Positions 18,111 through 26,745 are shown, counted from the stretch's first letter. The stretch is 64,000 nt of DNA from an uncultured Bacteroidota bacterium (GCA_902559035.1 CACEGG010000004.1:62001-126000), one strand, 5' to 3'. The notes: generated by a model from the letters alone, not told the origin. Made by a program: numbers and translations.

Positions 18111-18889
18111 TTAATTTTACTTATTAAATCTAAAACTTCACTTCCTGGATTTTTTTTCTTCATAAAAGTTTCTCCAATTAAAAACCCTTTATAACCATAT
18201 TCTCGTAATTTGTTAATTTCAATTGAGCTTGAAATACCGCTTTCAGAAATTTTGGTGAATTCTTTTGGAATTAATCCTGACAAGTTTATGCTGGTTTTTA
18301 AATCAACTTCAAAAGTTTTTAAATTTCTGTTATTAACCCCAATTATATCAATTGACTGAATTAAGCATTTTTCAAGTTCTTTTTCATTATGAATTTCTAT
18401 TAAAACCTCTAGGCCTATACTTTTAGCCAGCTTACTAAGTTTTTTTATTTCAGTTTCGTTTAAGCATGCTGCAATCAAAAGTATAATATCAGCACCATTT
18501 GCTTTAGCTTCAATAATTTGATACTCATCAATAATAAATTCTTTTCTTAAAATAGGAATGGAAGTCATTGTTCTAGCCTCTTGTAAATCTTTCAAACTTC
18601 CTCCAAAGTAAGTATGGTCTGTTAAAACAGATATTCCACAAACATTTGCTTTGTTATATCCTTTAATTACATTTTTTAATTTTATGTTATCATTTATTAT
18701 AGACTTTGAAGGTGACTTTCTTTTATGCTCAGCAATTATTCCATGTCTGCTCAGTTCTAATCGTTCCTTTAATGAAAATGTCTGTTTTTCAAATAACTTT
18801 TTATTTTCTAAATCTTTAATGGAATTTAGACTTTTTAGAATTTTTAACTCTTTAGTTTTTGATGATATTATTTTTTCTAGAATAGTCAC
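18107..18889 (-). CDS. trpC: indole-3-glycerol phosphate synthase
   Basis: Closes the indole ring in tryptophan synthesis. About 260 aa, with the family motifs AEHKRKSPSK (catalytic Glu and Lys), ILRKEFIIDEYQI and GVNNRNLKTF. I prefer GTG at 18889, just after the trpD stop, which gives the usual N-terminus MTILEKIIS; a TTG three codons earlier (18898) would overlap trpD slightly and cannot be excluded. Confidence 0.95.
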   Translation of the reverse strand: MTILEKIISSKTKELKILKSLNSIKDLENKKLFEKQTFSLKERLELSRHGIIAEHKRKSPSKSIINDNIKLKNVIKGYNKANVCGISVLTDHTYFGGSLKDLQEARTMTSIPILRKEFIIDEYQIIEAKANGADIILLIAACLNETEIKKLSKLAKSIGLEVLIEIHNEKELEKCLIQSIDIIGVNNRNLKTFEVDLKTSINLSGLIPKEFTKISESGISSSIEINKLREYGYKGFLIGETFMKKKNPGSEVLDLISKIK

Positions 18890-18891
18890 TA

Positions 18892-19881
18892 TTAACAAAG
18901 TTTTTTCAAATTATTAAATGTTTTAAGAGCTTGGTTTGACAATAAAGATTCTTTTGCTTTTTCGATGCCTTCATTTAATGAAATTCCAAGTGCAGTTGAT
19001 ATCGCTAATCCAGAGTTGGCAAAAATCACTTCATTTTGTGAATTTGTTCCATTATTATTTAAAATATTCATAAAAATTTCAGCAGATTCTTTAATGCTAT
19101 TTCCACCTGAAATTGATTTTGGATTTGATCTAGTTAAACCCATATCATTAGGTTCATATACATTTTCTTCTTTTCTAGAAATAATTTTTGTTGCTCCGGT
19201 TAAAGAAATTTCATCGTACCCATCAAGTGAGTGAATAATAGCATAATTTTTTTTAGTTTTTTGAAACAAGTATGAATATAATCTAGCCAACTCTAAACTA
19301 TAAACTCCAACTATCTGATTTTTTGGAAAAGATGGGTTAACCAAAGGACCTAAAATATTAAAGAATGTTTTTAGACCTAATTCTTTTCTTATTGGTGCTA
19401 CATGTTTCATAGCGGGATGAAACAGGGGAGCATGTAGAATACAAATGCCGCATTTCTCAATAGATTTTCTAAGAAAATCAAAATTATTTGAAAATTTAAT
19501 TCCTAAATATTCTAAAACATTACTTGAGCCACAAGATGAAGAAACTCCATAATTTCCGTGTTTAGTAACATTAACACCTGCTCCAGCAGTCACAAATGCA
19601 GATAATGTAGATATATTAAAGGTATCTTTATTATCTCCACCTGTTCCACATAAATCAATAGCATTATATTCTGAAAGGTCAACCTTAATGCATAATTCTA
19701 GAAGAGCTTCTTTAAAACCCTCTAATTCTTGTAATGAAATATTTCTCATCATAAATACAGTCAGAAAAGAGCTTACGTGACTATTATTGTATTTACCTTT
19801 AGAAATATTAATTAAAATATTTTTAGCTTCATTTTTTGATAAAGTTCTGTGTAAGCTTAAATTATTAATTATGTCTTTCAT
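18892..19881 (-). CDS. trpD: anthranilate phosphoribosyltransferase
   Basis: Transfers phosphoribose from PRPP to anthranilate. The 329 aa contain the signature CGTGGDNKDTFNIST near residues 78-92, the KHGNYGVSSSCG segment, and GPLVNPS. It is not fused to the TrpG glutaminase, unlike the E. coli protein. Its start shares one base with the trpG stop. Confidence 0.96.
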   Translation of the reverse strand: MKDIINNLSLHRTLSKNEAKNILINISKGKYNNSHVSSFLTVFMMRNISLQELEGFKEALLELCIKVDLSEYNAIDLCGTGGDNKDTFNISTLSAFVTAGAGVNVTKHGNYGVSSSCGSSNVLEYLGIKFSNNFDFLRKSIEKCGICILHAPLFHPAMKHVAPIRKELGLKTFFNILGPLVNPSFPKNQIVGVYSLELARLYSYLFQKTKKNYAIIHSLDGYDEISLTGATKIISRKEENVYEPNDMGLTRSNPKSISGGNSIKESAEIFMNILNNNGTNSQNEVIFANSGLAISTALGISLNEGIEKAKESLLSNQALKTFNNLKKLC

Positions 19882-20450
19882 TAATTTAGTTTTAACCAGT
19901 TTTTTAGAAGTTCTTTTCCTTGTTCAGTCAAAATTGATTCAGGATGAAATTGAACTCCTCTGATGTTATATTCTTTATGTTTGATTGCCATTATCTGATT
20001 GTTTTCGTCAAAGGCCAAAATTTCAAGACAATCAGGGATTGGCTCTTCAACTACCCAAGAGTGATATCTTCCAACGTTTAATGGATTAGAAAGTCCATCG
20101 AAGATAAGATCTTCTTTAACTACATTTATTTTGCTAGCAACACCGTGATAAACTTCTTTAAGATTTTTGAGCTTTCCTCCATAGACTTCAGCTATAGCTT
20201 GATGACCAAGACAGACTCCTAAAATCTTTTTTTTGGATCCAAAATGTGAAATAATTTTTTTTAAATCTCCAGCTTCATTAGGAATTCCTGGTCCAGGCGA
20301 TAATACAATCATATCAAACTTTTCAATTTCTTTTAAGCTAACCTCATCATTTCTTTTTACGGTTACTTTACATCCTAGTTCTTCAAAGTAATGAACTAAG
20401 TTATAAGTGAATGAATCGTAATTATCAATAACTATTAATTTCATAATCAA
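19881..20450 (-). CDS. trpG: anthranilate synthase component II (glutamine amidotransferase)
   Basis: Class I glutaminase that supplies ammonia to TrpE. The 189 aa hold LSPGPGIP, the nucleophile Cys in LGVCLGHQAI, and the His-Glu pair in VQFHPES. The start overlaps the trpE stop by 4 nt; ATG two codons later is also possible. Its position directly after trpE supports tryptophan rather than folate synthesis. Confidence 0.95.
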   Translation of the reverse strand: MIMKLIVIDNYDSFTYNLVHYFEELGCKVTVKRNDEVSLKEIEKFDMIVLSPGPGIPNEAGDLKKIISHFGSKKKILGVCLGHQAIAEVYGGKLKNLKEVYHGVASKINVVKEDLIFDGLSNPLNVGRYHSWVVEEPIPDCLEILAFDENNQIMAIKHKEYNIRGVQFHPESILTEQGKELLKNWLKLN

Positions 20451-21841
20451 ATTTTTTCAGCGAGATCTAGAGCTTTAATAAGAGCTCCAAGTTTATTATT
20501 TATCTCTTGTAATTCACTTTTTGGATCAGATTTTGAAACAATTCCAGCACCTGCTTGAAAAATTAGTTCATGATTTTTACTAAGAAAAGATCGAATTATA
20601 ATAGCATGATTGAAATTTCCCTCAAAATCCATAAATCCAATAGCTCCCCCGTAAAAGGATCTATTGCTATTTTCATATTTCGAAATTAATTGCATGGCTT
20701 TATGTTTAGGTGCACCTGAAAGTGTGCCTGCTGGGAATGTATCAGCAACTATTTGAAATGTAGAAGAATTGTTTTTTTTCTCCGCAGTAACTTTGGAAAC
20801 TAAATGAATGACGTGAGAATAAAATTGTATTTCTCTATCTTTTTCAACCTTTACATTATTTCCATTTCTGCTTAAATCATTTCTAGCTAAATCAACAAGC
20901 ATCATGTGCTCACTATTCTCTTTTTGATCCACAGCCAATTTTTTTGCTTTTATTGAATCTTCAATATCGTTTCCTGTTCTTATAAATGTACCTGCTATTG
21001 GATGAATTTCAGCCTTACTATTTTTAACAACAAGCTGTGCTTCCGGGGAGCTTCCAAAAATTTTATAGCCTCCGTAATCAAAATAAAAAAGGTAAGGTGA
21101 AGGATTTATTGATCTTAATGCTCTATATAAATTAAATTCATCACCCTCAAAAGATTGTTTAAATTTTCTAGAAAGAACAATTTGAAATACATCGCCTCTT
21201 TTACAATGTTTGATTCCTTTTTTAACTAAATCAACATATTCGTTGTCTTTTAAATTGGATGTAATGTTACCGGATTTATGAAAATCAAATTTTGATATTT
21301 TATTAGATTTAAGAAGTTCTTCAATTTCTTTTAAATTATTTTTTTGATTAAAGCTGTGATGAAGCAATAAAGCTTCATTATTGAATACATTAATAATGAT
21401 TATGTTTGAATAAAAGGCATAAAAAATCTCAGGTATTTTTATATCATTTTCTTTTTCCTGAAAATTAATATTTTCGAGATGTTCTACGGCATCATAATTA
21501 ATGTAACCAATCAAACCATTTTCAAAAAATTTTGCATCAGATTTTTCTGTTTGAAAAATTTTCAAATAATCATCTAGTTCATTAACAACTAAATTAGTTT
21601 TTGTCAATTTAGTTTGTTGAGTTGAATTGTCTGGATATTTTTTTTCAATTAAATTATTGTAAACTTTAAATGATGATATTGGGTTGAAACATACGTAAGC
21701 ATAACTGTTATCATTGGCACCATAATCACTACTTTCTAACAAGACAGAGTTTGAGTATTTATCTCTAATTTTTTGATAGATACTGACTGGAGTTAAAGTA
21801 TCAGCAAGAATTTTTTTTCTGTATGTTTTGATTTTATACAC
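20447..21841 (-). CDS. trpE: anthranilate synthase component I
   Basis: Makes anthranilate from chorismate and ammonia. The 464 aa include the allosteric Trp-binding motif LLESSDY near residue 35, so feedback inhibition is expected, and the chorismate-binding C-terminal domain (PIAGTFIRTG, DLARNDLSRNG, PAGTLSGAPK, GGAIGFMDF). Translation starts at GTG 21841. The start codon lies 15 nt after the T-run of the attenuator terminator, so the whole operon is controlled by read-through. Confidence 0.96.
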   Translation of the reverse strand: MYKIKTYRKKILADTLTPVSIYQKIRDKYSNSVLLESSDYGANDNSYAYVCFNPISSFKVYNNLIEKKYPDNSTQQTKLTKTNLVVNELDDYLKIFQTEKSDAKFFENGLIGYINYDAVEHLENINFQEKENDIKIPEIFYAFYSNIIIINVFNNEALLLHHSFNQKNNLKEIEELLKSNKISKFDFHKSGNITSNLKDNEYVDLVKKGIKHCKRGDVFQIVLSRKFKQSFEGDEFNLYRALRSINPSPYLFYFDYGGYKIFGSSPEAQLVVKNSKAEIHPIAGTFIRTGNDIEDSIKAKKLAVDQKENSEHMMLVDLARNDLSRNGNNVKVEKDREIQFYSHVIHLVSKVTAEKKNNSSTFQIVADTFPAGTLSGAPKHKAMQLISKYENSNRSFYGGAIGFMDFEGNFNHAIIIRSFLSKNHELIFQAGAGIVSKSDPKSELQEINNKLGALIKALDLAEKI

Positions 21842-21856
21842 TGTCTTTTTTAAATT

Positions 21857-21886
21857 AAAAAAGGCTTGTCGATTAACAAGCCTTTT
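21857..21886 (-). terminator. trp attenuator terminator (regions 3:4)
   Basis: On the minus-strand RNA a perfect 11-bp stem (AAAAGGCUUGU with ACAAGCCUUUU) encloses a 6-nt loop and runs into six U residues. It is a textbook intrinsic terminator placed between the Trp-rich leader peptide and trpE. Region 3 can instead pair with region 2 at 21910-21918. Confidence 0.9.
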
Positions 21887-21937
21887 ATTATTTACTATAA
21901 ACTAAAAGAGTTATCGACTTAATGAAAATTAAGCGAT
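21868..21937 (-). promoter_or_regulatory. trp leader RNA: anti-antiterminator (1:2) and antiterminator (2:3)
   Basis: Region 1 (AUCGCUUAAU, 21928-21937) pairs with region 2 (AUUAAGUCGAU, 21913-21923) around a UUUC loop with one bulge. Region 2 can alternatively use GUCGAUAAC (21910-21918) to pair with GUUAAUCGAC (21868-21877, one bulge), which takes up the terminator loop and both stem tops. A ribosome stalled at the two Trp codons would cover the start of region 1 and favour 2:3; a ribosome at the leader stop codon would mask region 2 and allow 3:4. This is the classical attenuation geometry. Confidence 0.85.
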
Positions 21938-21969
21938 TGCCACCAATTAGTATTTAATTTTAAATTCAT
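21919..21969 (-). CDS. trpL: trp operon leader peptide
   Basis: A 16-codon frame, ATG to TAA, encoding MNLKLNTNWWQSLNFH. Two consecutive TGG Trp codons are codons 9 and 10 (21940-21945). It lies between a perfect promoter and a terminator hairpin upstream of trpE. The peptide itself is not expected to have a function; ribosome progress over the Trp codons is the signal. The ATG is only 8 nt from the -7 box, so the mRNA has nearly no 5' UTR. Confidence 0.88.
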   Translation of the reverse strand: MNLKLNTNWWQSLNFH

Positions 21970-21977
21970 AATCATTT

Positions 21978-22009
21978 CAAATATAGCAACGAAAATTATA
22001 GATTACAAA
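21978..22009 (-). promoter_or_regulatory. trp operon promoter
   Basis: Minus strand: -33 TTTG (22006-22009), 20-nt spacer, -7 TATATTTG (21978-21985). Both boxes and the spacing fit the Bacteroidota housekeeping sigma consensus. Transcription should start about 4 nt before the leader ATG at 21969. Confidence 0.8.
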
Positions 22010-22043
22010 AAATTATTGATAATTTTAAAATTTAATATTTAAA

Positions 22044-22352
22044 ATGGATTTGACTCAAACAGATTGGTCTAATAATTCAAAATCAAAACCCAATAATGTA
22101 ATTATTGACGTTAGGACCCCACAAGAATTTAATGATGGTTTTATAAGAAACGCTGTTAATATAAATATTTATGATTCAAACGATTTCATAGAAAAAGTTC
22201 AATCTTTTTCTAAAAAAGATGAAATTTATTTGTATTGTAAATCAGGAGCAAGAAGTTCTGCTGCATGTCAAATAATGGGTCAGTTAGGTTTTGAAAACGT
22301 ATACAATCTGGAGGGAGGAATAACTGACTGGAAAGGTGAGGTAATGAAATAA
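22044..22352 (+). CDS. rhodanese-like domain protein
   Basis: A single rhodanese domain of 102 aa without signal peptide. The active-site loop is YCKSGARSS with Cys65 as the sulfur-carrying residue, and VIIDVRTPQEFNDG marks the N-terminal strand. It may carry persulfide sulfur; the acceptor is unknown. The next gene (PspC) starts within its stop codon, so they are translationally linked. It is divergent from the trp leader. Confidence 0.85.
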   Translation: MDLTQTDWSNNSKSKPNNVIIDVRTPQEFNDGFIRNAVNINIYDSNDFIEKVQSFSKKDEIYLYCKSGARSSAACQIMGQLGFENVYNLEGGITDWKGEVMK

Positions 22353-22570
22353 TGTTAAGACTAAGATATTTTTTTGAAAGGCATGGTTTTTCAGTTTGTT
22401 CAAGGCTTGCTGATTGGATGGGTATGAAAAAGAAAAATGTTAGAATTTTTTTTATATACAGTAGTTTTTTTGCTTTAGGTTTTGGTTTTTTTATGTATTT
22501 AACCTTAGCATTTTGGTTAAAAATAAAGGATTTAATTTCATCTAAAAGATCATCTGTTTTTGATTTATAA
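22352..22570 (+). CDS. PspC domain protein
   Basis: A 72-aa small membrane protein with a PspC-type domain: a basic N-terminus (ERHGFSVCSRLADWMGMKKKNVR) then one long hydrophobic segment at about residues 31-57. PspC domains respond to envelope stress in other bacteria, but no other psp gene is visible here. It overlaps the rhodanese stop (TAATG). Confidence 0.75.
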   Translation: MLRLRYFFERHGFSVCSRLADWMGMKKKNVRIFFIYSSFFALGFGFFMYLTLAFWLKIKDLISSKRSSVFDL

Positions 22571-22637
22571 AAAAAAGATTTGAATTTTTACTTTTTATTC
22601 GCATCTTGTTAGTCCAAGAAATAAATCACCTAAAAAA

Positions 22638-24164
22638 ATGAAAAAAATATTTTTAAGCCTAGTTTTAGTAATGTCATCAACTTTATCTTTTTCCCAAGAA
22701 AAGGGTTTAGATAAACAAATTGATGAAGCATTTGCACCAATATCTGATTTTTTTAGTAACGTTGTCTTTTTTCAAGTAGGTGGGTACCCTTTTGTTATCC
22801 TATTGTTGGTTGGAAGTGCAATGTTCTTTACTATATATTTTGGGTTTCCAAATATCAAATATTTTTTAACTGCTATTAATGTGGTTAGAGGAAAATATGA
22901 TGATCATGATAAAGATGAATCATCTGAAGATGGAGAAGTATCACATTTTCAAGCTCTAGCAACAGCTGTTTCTGGAACTGTTGGTAATGGAAATATTGCT
23001 GGTGTTGCACTAGCCATTGCGTTAGGAGGTCCAGGTGCCACTTTTTGGATGATTATTTGTGGTTTATTGGGAATGTCAACAAAATTTGTTGAATGTACAT
23101 TAGGTGTTCAATACAGAGATGTGGGTGAAGATGGTACGGTGTATGGAGGACCAATGTATTACTTAACAAAGGGTCTAAAAGAAAAAGGTTTTGAAAGTTT
23201 AGGTAAAATAGCTGCTGTTGTTTTTGCAATATGCTGTATTGGTGGGTCTTTTGGTGGAGGAAATGCTGCCCAATCCAATCAAGCTACAATTGTAGTAAAA
23301 CAACTACTAGGTTTTGAAAGTGCTAGTGCAGGAGCTGTTATTGGAATTATTTTAGCAATCTTAGTTGGTATTATTATAATAGGTGGTATAAAAAGAATTG
23401 CATCAGTAACTGAAAAGGTGGTTCCATTCATGGCACTATTATATTTATTTGCTTGTTTATATATAATATTATCAAATTTTACTTTTGTTGATGATGCAAT
23501 TTCATTAATAATAACAGAAGCTTTTAATCCTACAGCTATTGGGGTTGGTGGTGTTATAGGAGTTCTAATGGTTGGATTTAAAAGAGCTGCATTTTCAAAC
23601 GAGGCTGGTGCAGGATCTGCTTCAATTGCACATTCTGCTGTAAAAACTAAGTATTCTGCTAGTGAGGGGTTAGTAGCCCTTCTGGAACCATTTATTGATA
23701 CGGTTGTTATTTGTACTATGACAGCTCTAGTAATAATTATATTTAATTTTGGAGGTTATTTTGAATATGGTGGAGATGGTCTTGGAACAGTTTTAATTGA
23801 CGGTGTTCCGTTCGAGGGAGCTGGTATAACTTCACAAGCTTTTGCTGAATATATTCCATATTCTGACGTGTTTTTAACAATAGCTGTAGTACTGTTTGCA
23901 GTTTCAACAATGATATCATGGTCTTATTACGGACTACAATCATGGAAATTTTTATTTGGCAGAGGAAAGGCCGCAGATTTAACATATAAACTTTTGTTTT
24001 GTTCATTTATAGTTATTGGAGCAGCAGCAAGTATGAATTCAATTTGGGCATTTTCTGATGCAATGATTTTTGCTATGGTATTTCCAAACATGATTGGATT
24101 GTACTTTTTATTCCCTGTTGTTAAGGAGCAACTTCACAAATATTTAAAAGCAATTAAACAGTAA
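22638..24164 (+). CDS. AGCS family sodium:alanine/glycine symporter
   Basis: A 508-aa inner-membrane transporter with about ten hydrophobic segments. Diagnostic features include the GTVGNGNIAGVALAIALGGPGA segment after the first helices, KFVECTLGVQYR, and FKRAAFSNEAGAGSASIAHS. It imports alanine or glycine with sodium. The N-terminus starts with a signal-peptide-like stretch (residues 1-19, ending SFSQ) before a short amphipathic segment, as in other Bacteroidota members. Confidence 0.93.
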   Translation: MKKIFLSLVLVMSSTLSFSQEKGLDKQIDEAFAPISDFFSNVVFFQVGGYPFVILLLVGSAMFFTIYFGFPNIKYFLTAINVVRGKYDDHDKDESSEDGEVSHFQALATAVSGTVGNGNIAGVALAIALGGPGATFWMIICGLLGMSTKFVECTLGVQYRDVGEDGTVYGGPMYYLTKGLKEKGFESLGKIAAVVFAICCIGGSFGGGNAAQSNQATIVVKQLLGFESASAGAVIGIILAILVGIIIIGGIKRIASVTEKVVPFMALLYLFACLYIILSNFTFVDDAISLIITEAFNPTAIGVGGVIGVLMVGFKRAAFSNEAGAGSASIAHSAVKTKYSASEGLVALLEPFIDTVVICTMTALVIIIFNFGGYFEYGGDGLGTVLIDGVPFEGAGITSQAFAEYIPYSDVFLTIAVVLFAVSTMISWSYYGLQSWKFLFGRGKAADLTYKLLFCSFIVIGAAASMNSIWAFSDAMIFAMVFPNMIGLYFLFPVVKEQLHKYLKAIKQ

Positions 24165-24241
24165 AAATTTATTTAATTTTCAGTTGATTTTTAATTAGTT
24201 TTGGCACTAATATTGTAACTAAATAATTAGTTTGAATTTTA

Positions 24242-25381
24242 ATGGATTTTAATCTAGGACCCAACAATAAATTAGTAGCAGAATCTGCAAGAGATTTTGC
24301 CAATCAATACATTAAGCCCAACGTAATGGATTGGGATGAATCTCAATTTTTTCCAAAAGAATTGTTCAAAAAAGCTGGTGAATTTGGATTTATGGGAATT
24401 CTTGTTCCTGAAAGTTTAGGAGGTTCCGGTCTAGGTTACCAAGAATATGTTACCATAATTGAAGAGATTTCAAAAGTCGATCCCTCCATTGGTTTATCTG
24501 TTGCTGCTCATAATTCATTGTGTACAAATCATATTCTTCTTTTTGGAAATGATGATCAAAAAAACAAATGGATTCCAAAATTAGCTTCAGGTCAGCATTT
24601 AGGTGCCTGGGGCCTAACTGAAAATAATTCAGGTTCTGATGCTAGTGGTATGTCATCTACTGCAGTTAAGAAGGGAGACGAATGGGTTTTAAATGGAACA
24701 AAAAATTTCATAACCCATGGAATTTCTGGTGATATTGCTGTAGCTGTTTTTAGAACTGGTGAAAAAGGTCAAAAAAGAAATGCTACTGCATTTGTTATTG
24801 AAAGAGGAACTGAAGGGTTTAAGGCGGGAAAGAAGGAAAATAAATTAGGTATGAGGTCATCTGAAACTGCAGAAATGATATTTGATAATTGCATCGTTTC
24901 AGACAAAAATAGATTAGGAGAAGTTGGAGAGGGATTTGTTCAATCGATGAAAATATTAGATGGTGGACGAATATCGATTGCAGCATTATCTTTGGGTATC
25001 TCTAAAGGAGCATTTAATGCTTCATTAAAATATTCCAAGGAGCGTGTCCAGTTCGGTAAACCGATTAGTTCTTTTCAAGGGATTTCATTTAAACTAGCTG
25101 AAATGGCAACAGAAATTGAAGCATCAGAATTATTAATTAGAAAAGCTTCTCACGAAAAAAACATGAACAGACCCATGACAAAGCTTAGTGCAATGTGTAA
25201 AATGTATGCTTCTGAAGTTTGTGTTAAGATTTCTAATGAGGCAGTACAAATTCATGGTGGATATGGATTTATTAAAGATTTTCCCGTTGAAAAATTTCTA
25301 AGAGATTCAAAGTTATGTACTATTGGAGAAGGAACTACAGAAATTCAAAAACTTGTTATTTCAAGAAATATTTTAAAATAA
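24242..25381 (+). CDS. acyl-CoA dehydrogenase
   Basis: FAD-dependent dehydrogenase of 379 aa that introduces the alpha-beta double bond of acyl-CoA. Motifs are GAWGLTENNSGSDASGM (FAD binding), KNFITHG, and the C-terminal QIHGGYGF...GEGTTEIQ, where the glutamate before TTEIQ is near the usual catalytic base. Chain-length specificity (short-chain or glutaryl) cannot be read from sequence. A weak -7 box TTAGTTTG lies at 24227-24234. Confidence 0.93.
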   Translation: MDFNLGPNNKLVAESARDFANQYIKPNVMDWDESQFFPKELFKKAGEFGFMGILVPESLGGSGLGYQEYVTIIEEISKVDPSIGLSVAAHNSLCTNHILLFGNDDQKNKWIPKLASGQHLGAWGLTENNSGSDASGMSSTAVKKGDEWVLNGTKNFITHGISGDIAVAVFRTGEKGQKRNATAFVIERGTEGFKAGKKENKLGMRSSETAEMIFDNCIVSDKNRLGEVGEGFVQSMKILDGGRISIAALSLGISKGAFNASLKYSKERVQFGKPISSFQGISFKLAEMATEIEASELLIRKASHEKNMNRPMTKLSAMCKMYASEVCVKISNEAVQIHGGYGFIKDFPVEKFLRDSKLCTIGEGTTEIQKLVISRNILK

Positions 25382-25406
25382 ATCTCAAGTAAATAAAAAA
25401 TGTTTT

Positions 25407-25414
25407 TATATTTG
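25407..25414 (+). promoter_or_regulatory. -7 promoter box for rpsU
   Basis: TATATTTG, a perfect TAnnTTTG box, 20 nt before the rpsU ATG. No TTG -33 box is obvious. Confidence 0.55.
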
Positions 25415-25434
25415 CTGCCTATTAAAAATAATAT

Positions 25435-25629
25435 ATGTTAATTATTCCAGTAAAAGAAGGTGAAAATATAGATAGAGCTTTAAAAAGATTCAAGCGTAAG
25501 TTTGACAGAACCGGCGCTATGAAAAGTTTAAGATCTAGACAAGCTTTTATCAAACCTTCTATACTTAATAGAGATAAGATCAAAAAAGCATCTTACATAC
25601 AACGCTTGAGGGATCGCGAAAATATTTAA
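25435..25629 (+). CDS. rpsU: 30S ribosomal protein S21
   Basis: Small-subunit protein of 64 aa near the 3' end of 16S rRNA. The sequence IPVKEGENIDRALKRFKRKF is characteristic of bS21 in Bacteroidota, followed by a basic helix ending RLRDRENI. It precedes a Xer recombinase, a conserved order in the phylum. The lack of Shine-Dalgarno sequences in the window fits the known sequestering of the anti-SD by bS21 and partners in Bacteroidota. Confidence 0.96.
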   Translation: MLIIPVKEGENIDRALKRFKRKFDRTGAMKSLRSRQAFIKPSILNRDKIKKASYIQRLRDRENI

Positions 25630-25651
25630 TTCTCAGTTCATATTGCTATTA

Positions 25652-25676
25652 TTACTTAACTTTAATTGTTAAGTAA
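25652..25676. repeat. perfect inverted repeat between rpsU and xer
   Basis: Arms TTACTTAAC and GTTAAGTAA (9 bp, perfect) around a 7-nt A/T loop, ending 7 nt before the recombinase ATG. There is no T-run after it, so it is not an evident terminator. It could be an operator, an mRNA stabiliser, or chance in AT-rich DNA. Confidence 0.5.
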
Positions 25677-25683
25677 ATTAATA

Positions 25684-26565
25684 ATGCACCTTTCTAATTT
25701 TTACGATTATCTATCCAAAGAAAAGAATTATTCATCCAATACTGTAATAGCATACAAAAAGGATGTAGAGACTTTCCAAGAATTTTGTAGAGTAAAATTT
25801 GAATTAAATAATTTATTAAAAGTAACCTATCCAATAATCAGAGAATGGGTAATTGATTTATCCGAAAAAGAATTGTCGCCTCTTACTATAAATAGAAAAA
25901 TTTCTTCTCTAAGTAAATACTATGATTTTTTAATTAAAATAAATGACCTTAAATCATCACCATTAAAAAATCATAAAAGATTAAAGGTTCAAAAAAAATT
26001 AATCATACCATTTTCAGAGGATGAAGTCTTAAAAGTTGTTGATGTTTTTAGTAAGAACTTTGAAGGGAAAAGAAATTTATTAATTGTTGACATGTTATAT
26101 TCAACTGGAGTCAGAAGAGATGAGTTAATTAATATAAAGTTAAATGATGTTTTGTTAGATGAAAATCTTGTAAAAGTTTTAGGTAAAAGAAATAAAGAAC
26201 GATTAGTTCCACTTGTTTTAAATTTAAAATCAAGAATAAATGATTATTTAAAATTTCGAAATGAAATAAAATCCAGTAGTTCTAGCTTTTTTATAACAAC
26301 CAAAGGAAAAAAAATTGGACCATCGCTTGTTTATAGGGTCGTTAAAAATTACTTTTCAAAGGTATCAACCAAAGTCAAAACAAGCCCGCATGTGTTGAGA
26401 CATTCTTTTGCAACTCATATGTTGAATAACGGAGCTGATATTAATAGTATTAAGGAAATTATGGGTCATTCTAGTCTGGCTTCCACACAAATTTATACTA
26501 AAATAAAGTTGCCTAAAATAATAAATGACTATAAGAAAAATCATCCAAGGGAAAGAAAAAAATAG
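25684..26565 (+). CDS. xerC: tyrosine recombinase XerC/XerD-like
   Basis: A 293-aa tyrosine recombinase with a SAM-like N-terminal core-binding domain (YLSKEKNYSSNTVIAYKKD) and a C-terminal catalytic domain. The catalytic residues are visible: Arg in STGVRRDEL, Lys in LGKRNKERLVPL, His-x-x-Arg in HVLRHSFATHM, His in GHSSLASTQ, and the nucleophile Tyr in QIYTKI. The role is probably chromosome dimer resolution; XerC versus XerD is not decided by sequence alone. ATG 25684 is preferred over a TTG at 25666, which lies inside the inverted repeat. Confidence 0.88.
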   Translation: MHLSNFYDYLSKEKNYSSNTVIAYKKDVETFQEFCRVKFELNNLLKVTYPIIREWVIDLSEKELSPLTINRKISSLSKYYDFLIKINDLKSSPLKNHKRLKVQKKLIIPFSEDEVLKVVDVFSKNFEGKRNLLIVDMLYSTGVRRDELINIKLNDVLLDENLVKVLGKRNKERLVPLVLNLKSRINDYLKFRNEIKSSSSSFFITTKGKKIGPSLVYRVVKNYFSKVSTKVKTSPHVLRHSFATHMLNNGADINSIKEIMGHSSLASTQIYTKIKLPKIINDYKKNHPRERKK

Positions 26566-26601
26566 TTAAATTTATTTTTTTTAAAAAATCATTATTTTTC
26601 T

Positions 26602-26633
26602 TTTGATTCAAAAAAAATAAATCAATACATTTG
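26602..26633 (+). promoter_or_regulatory. promoter of the tRNA array
   Basis: -33 TTTG (26602-26605), 20-nt spacer, -7 TACATTTG (26626-26633), 19 nt before the first tRNA. Both boxes match the Bacteroidota consensus. Confidence 0.75.
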
Positions 26634-26652
26634 CCAACCATTGAATGGAAAA

Positions 26653-26726
26653 GCCGATGTAGCTCAGCTGGCTAGAGCAGCTGATTTGTAATCAGCAGGT
26701 CGTGGGTTCGAGTCCCTCCATCGGCT
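26653..26726 (+). tRNA. tRNA-Thr (anticodon TGT)
   Basis: A 7-bp acceptor stem (GCCGATG/CATCGGC), D-arm with AGCTCAGCTGG, anticodon stem GCTGA/TCAGC with loop TTTGTAA giving TGT, and T-loop GTTCGAGTC. The 3' CCA is not encoded. It is the first of four tRNAs in a row. Confidence 0.96.
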
Positions 26727-26745
26727 CTTAGTTCTTTAAAATATT

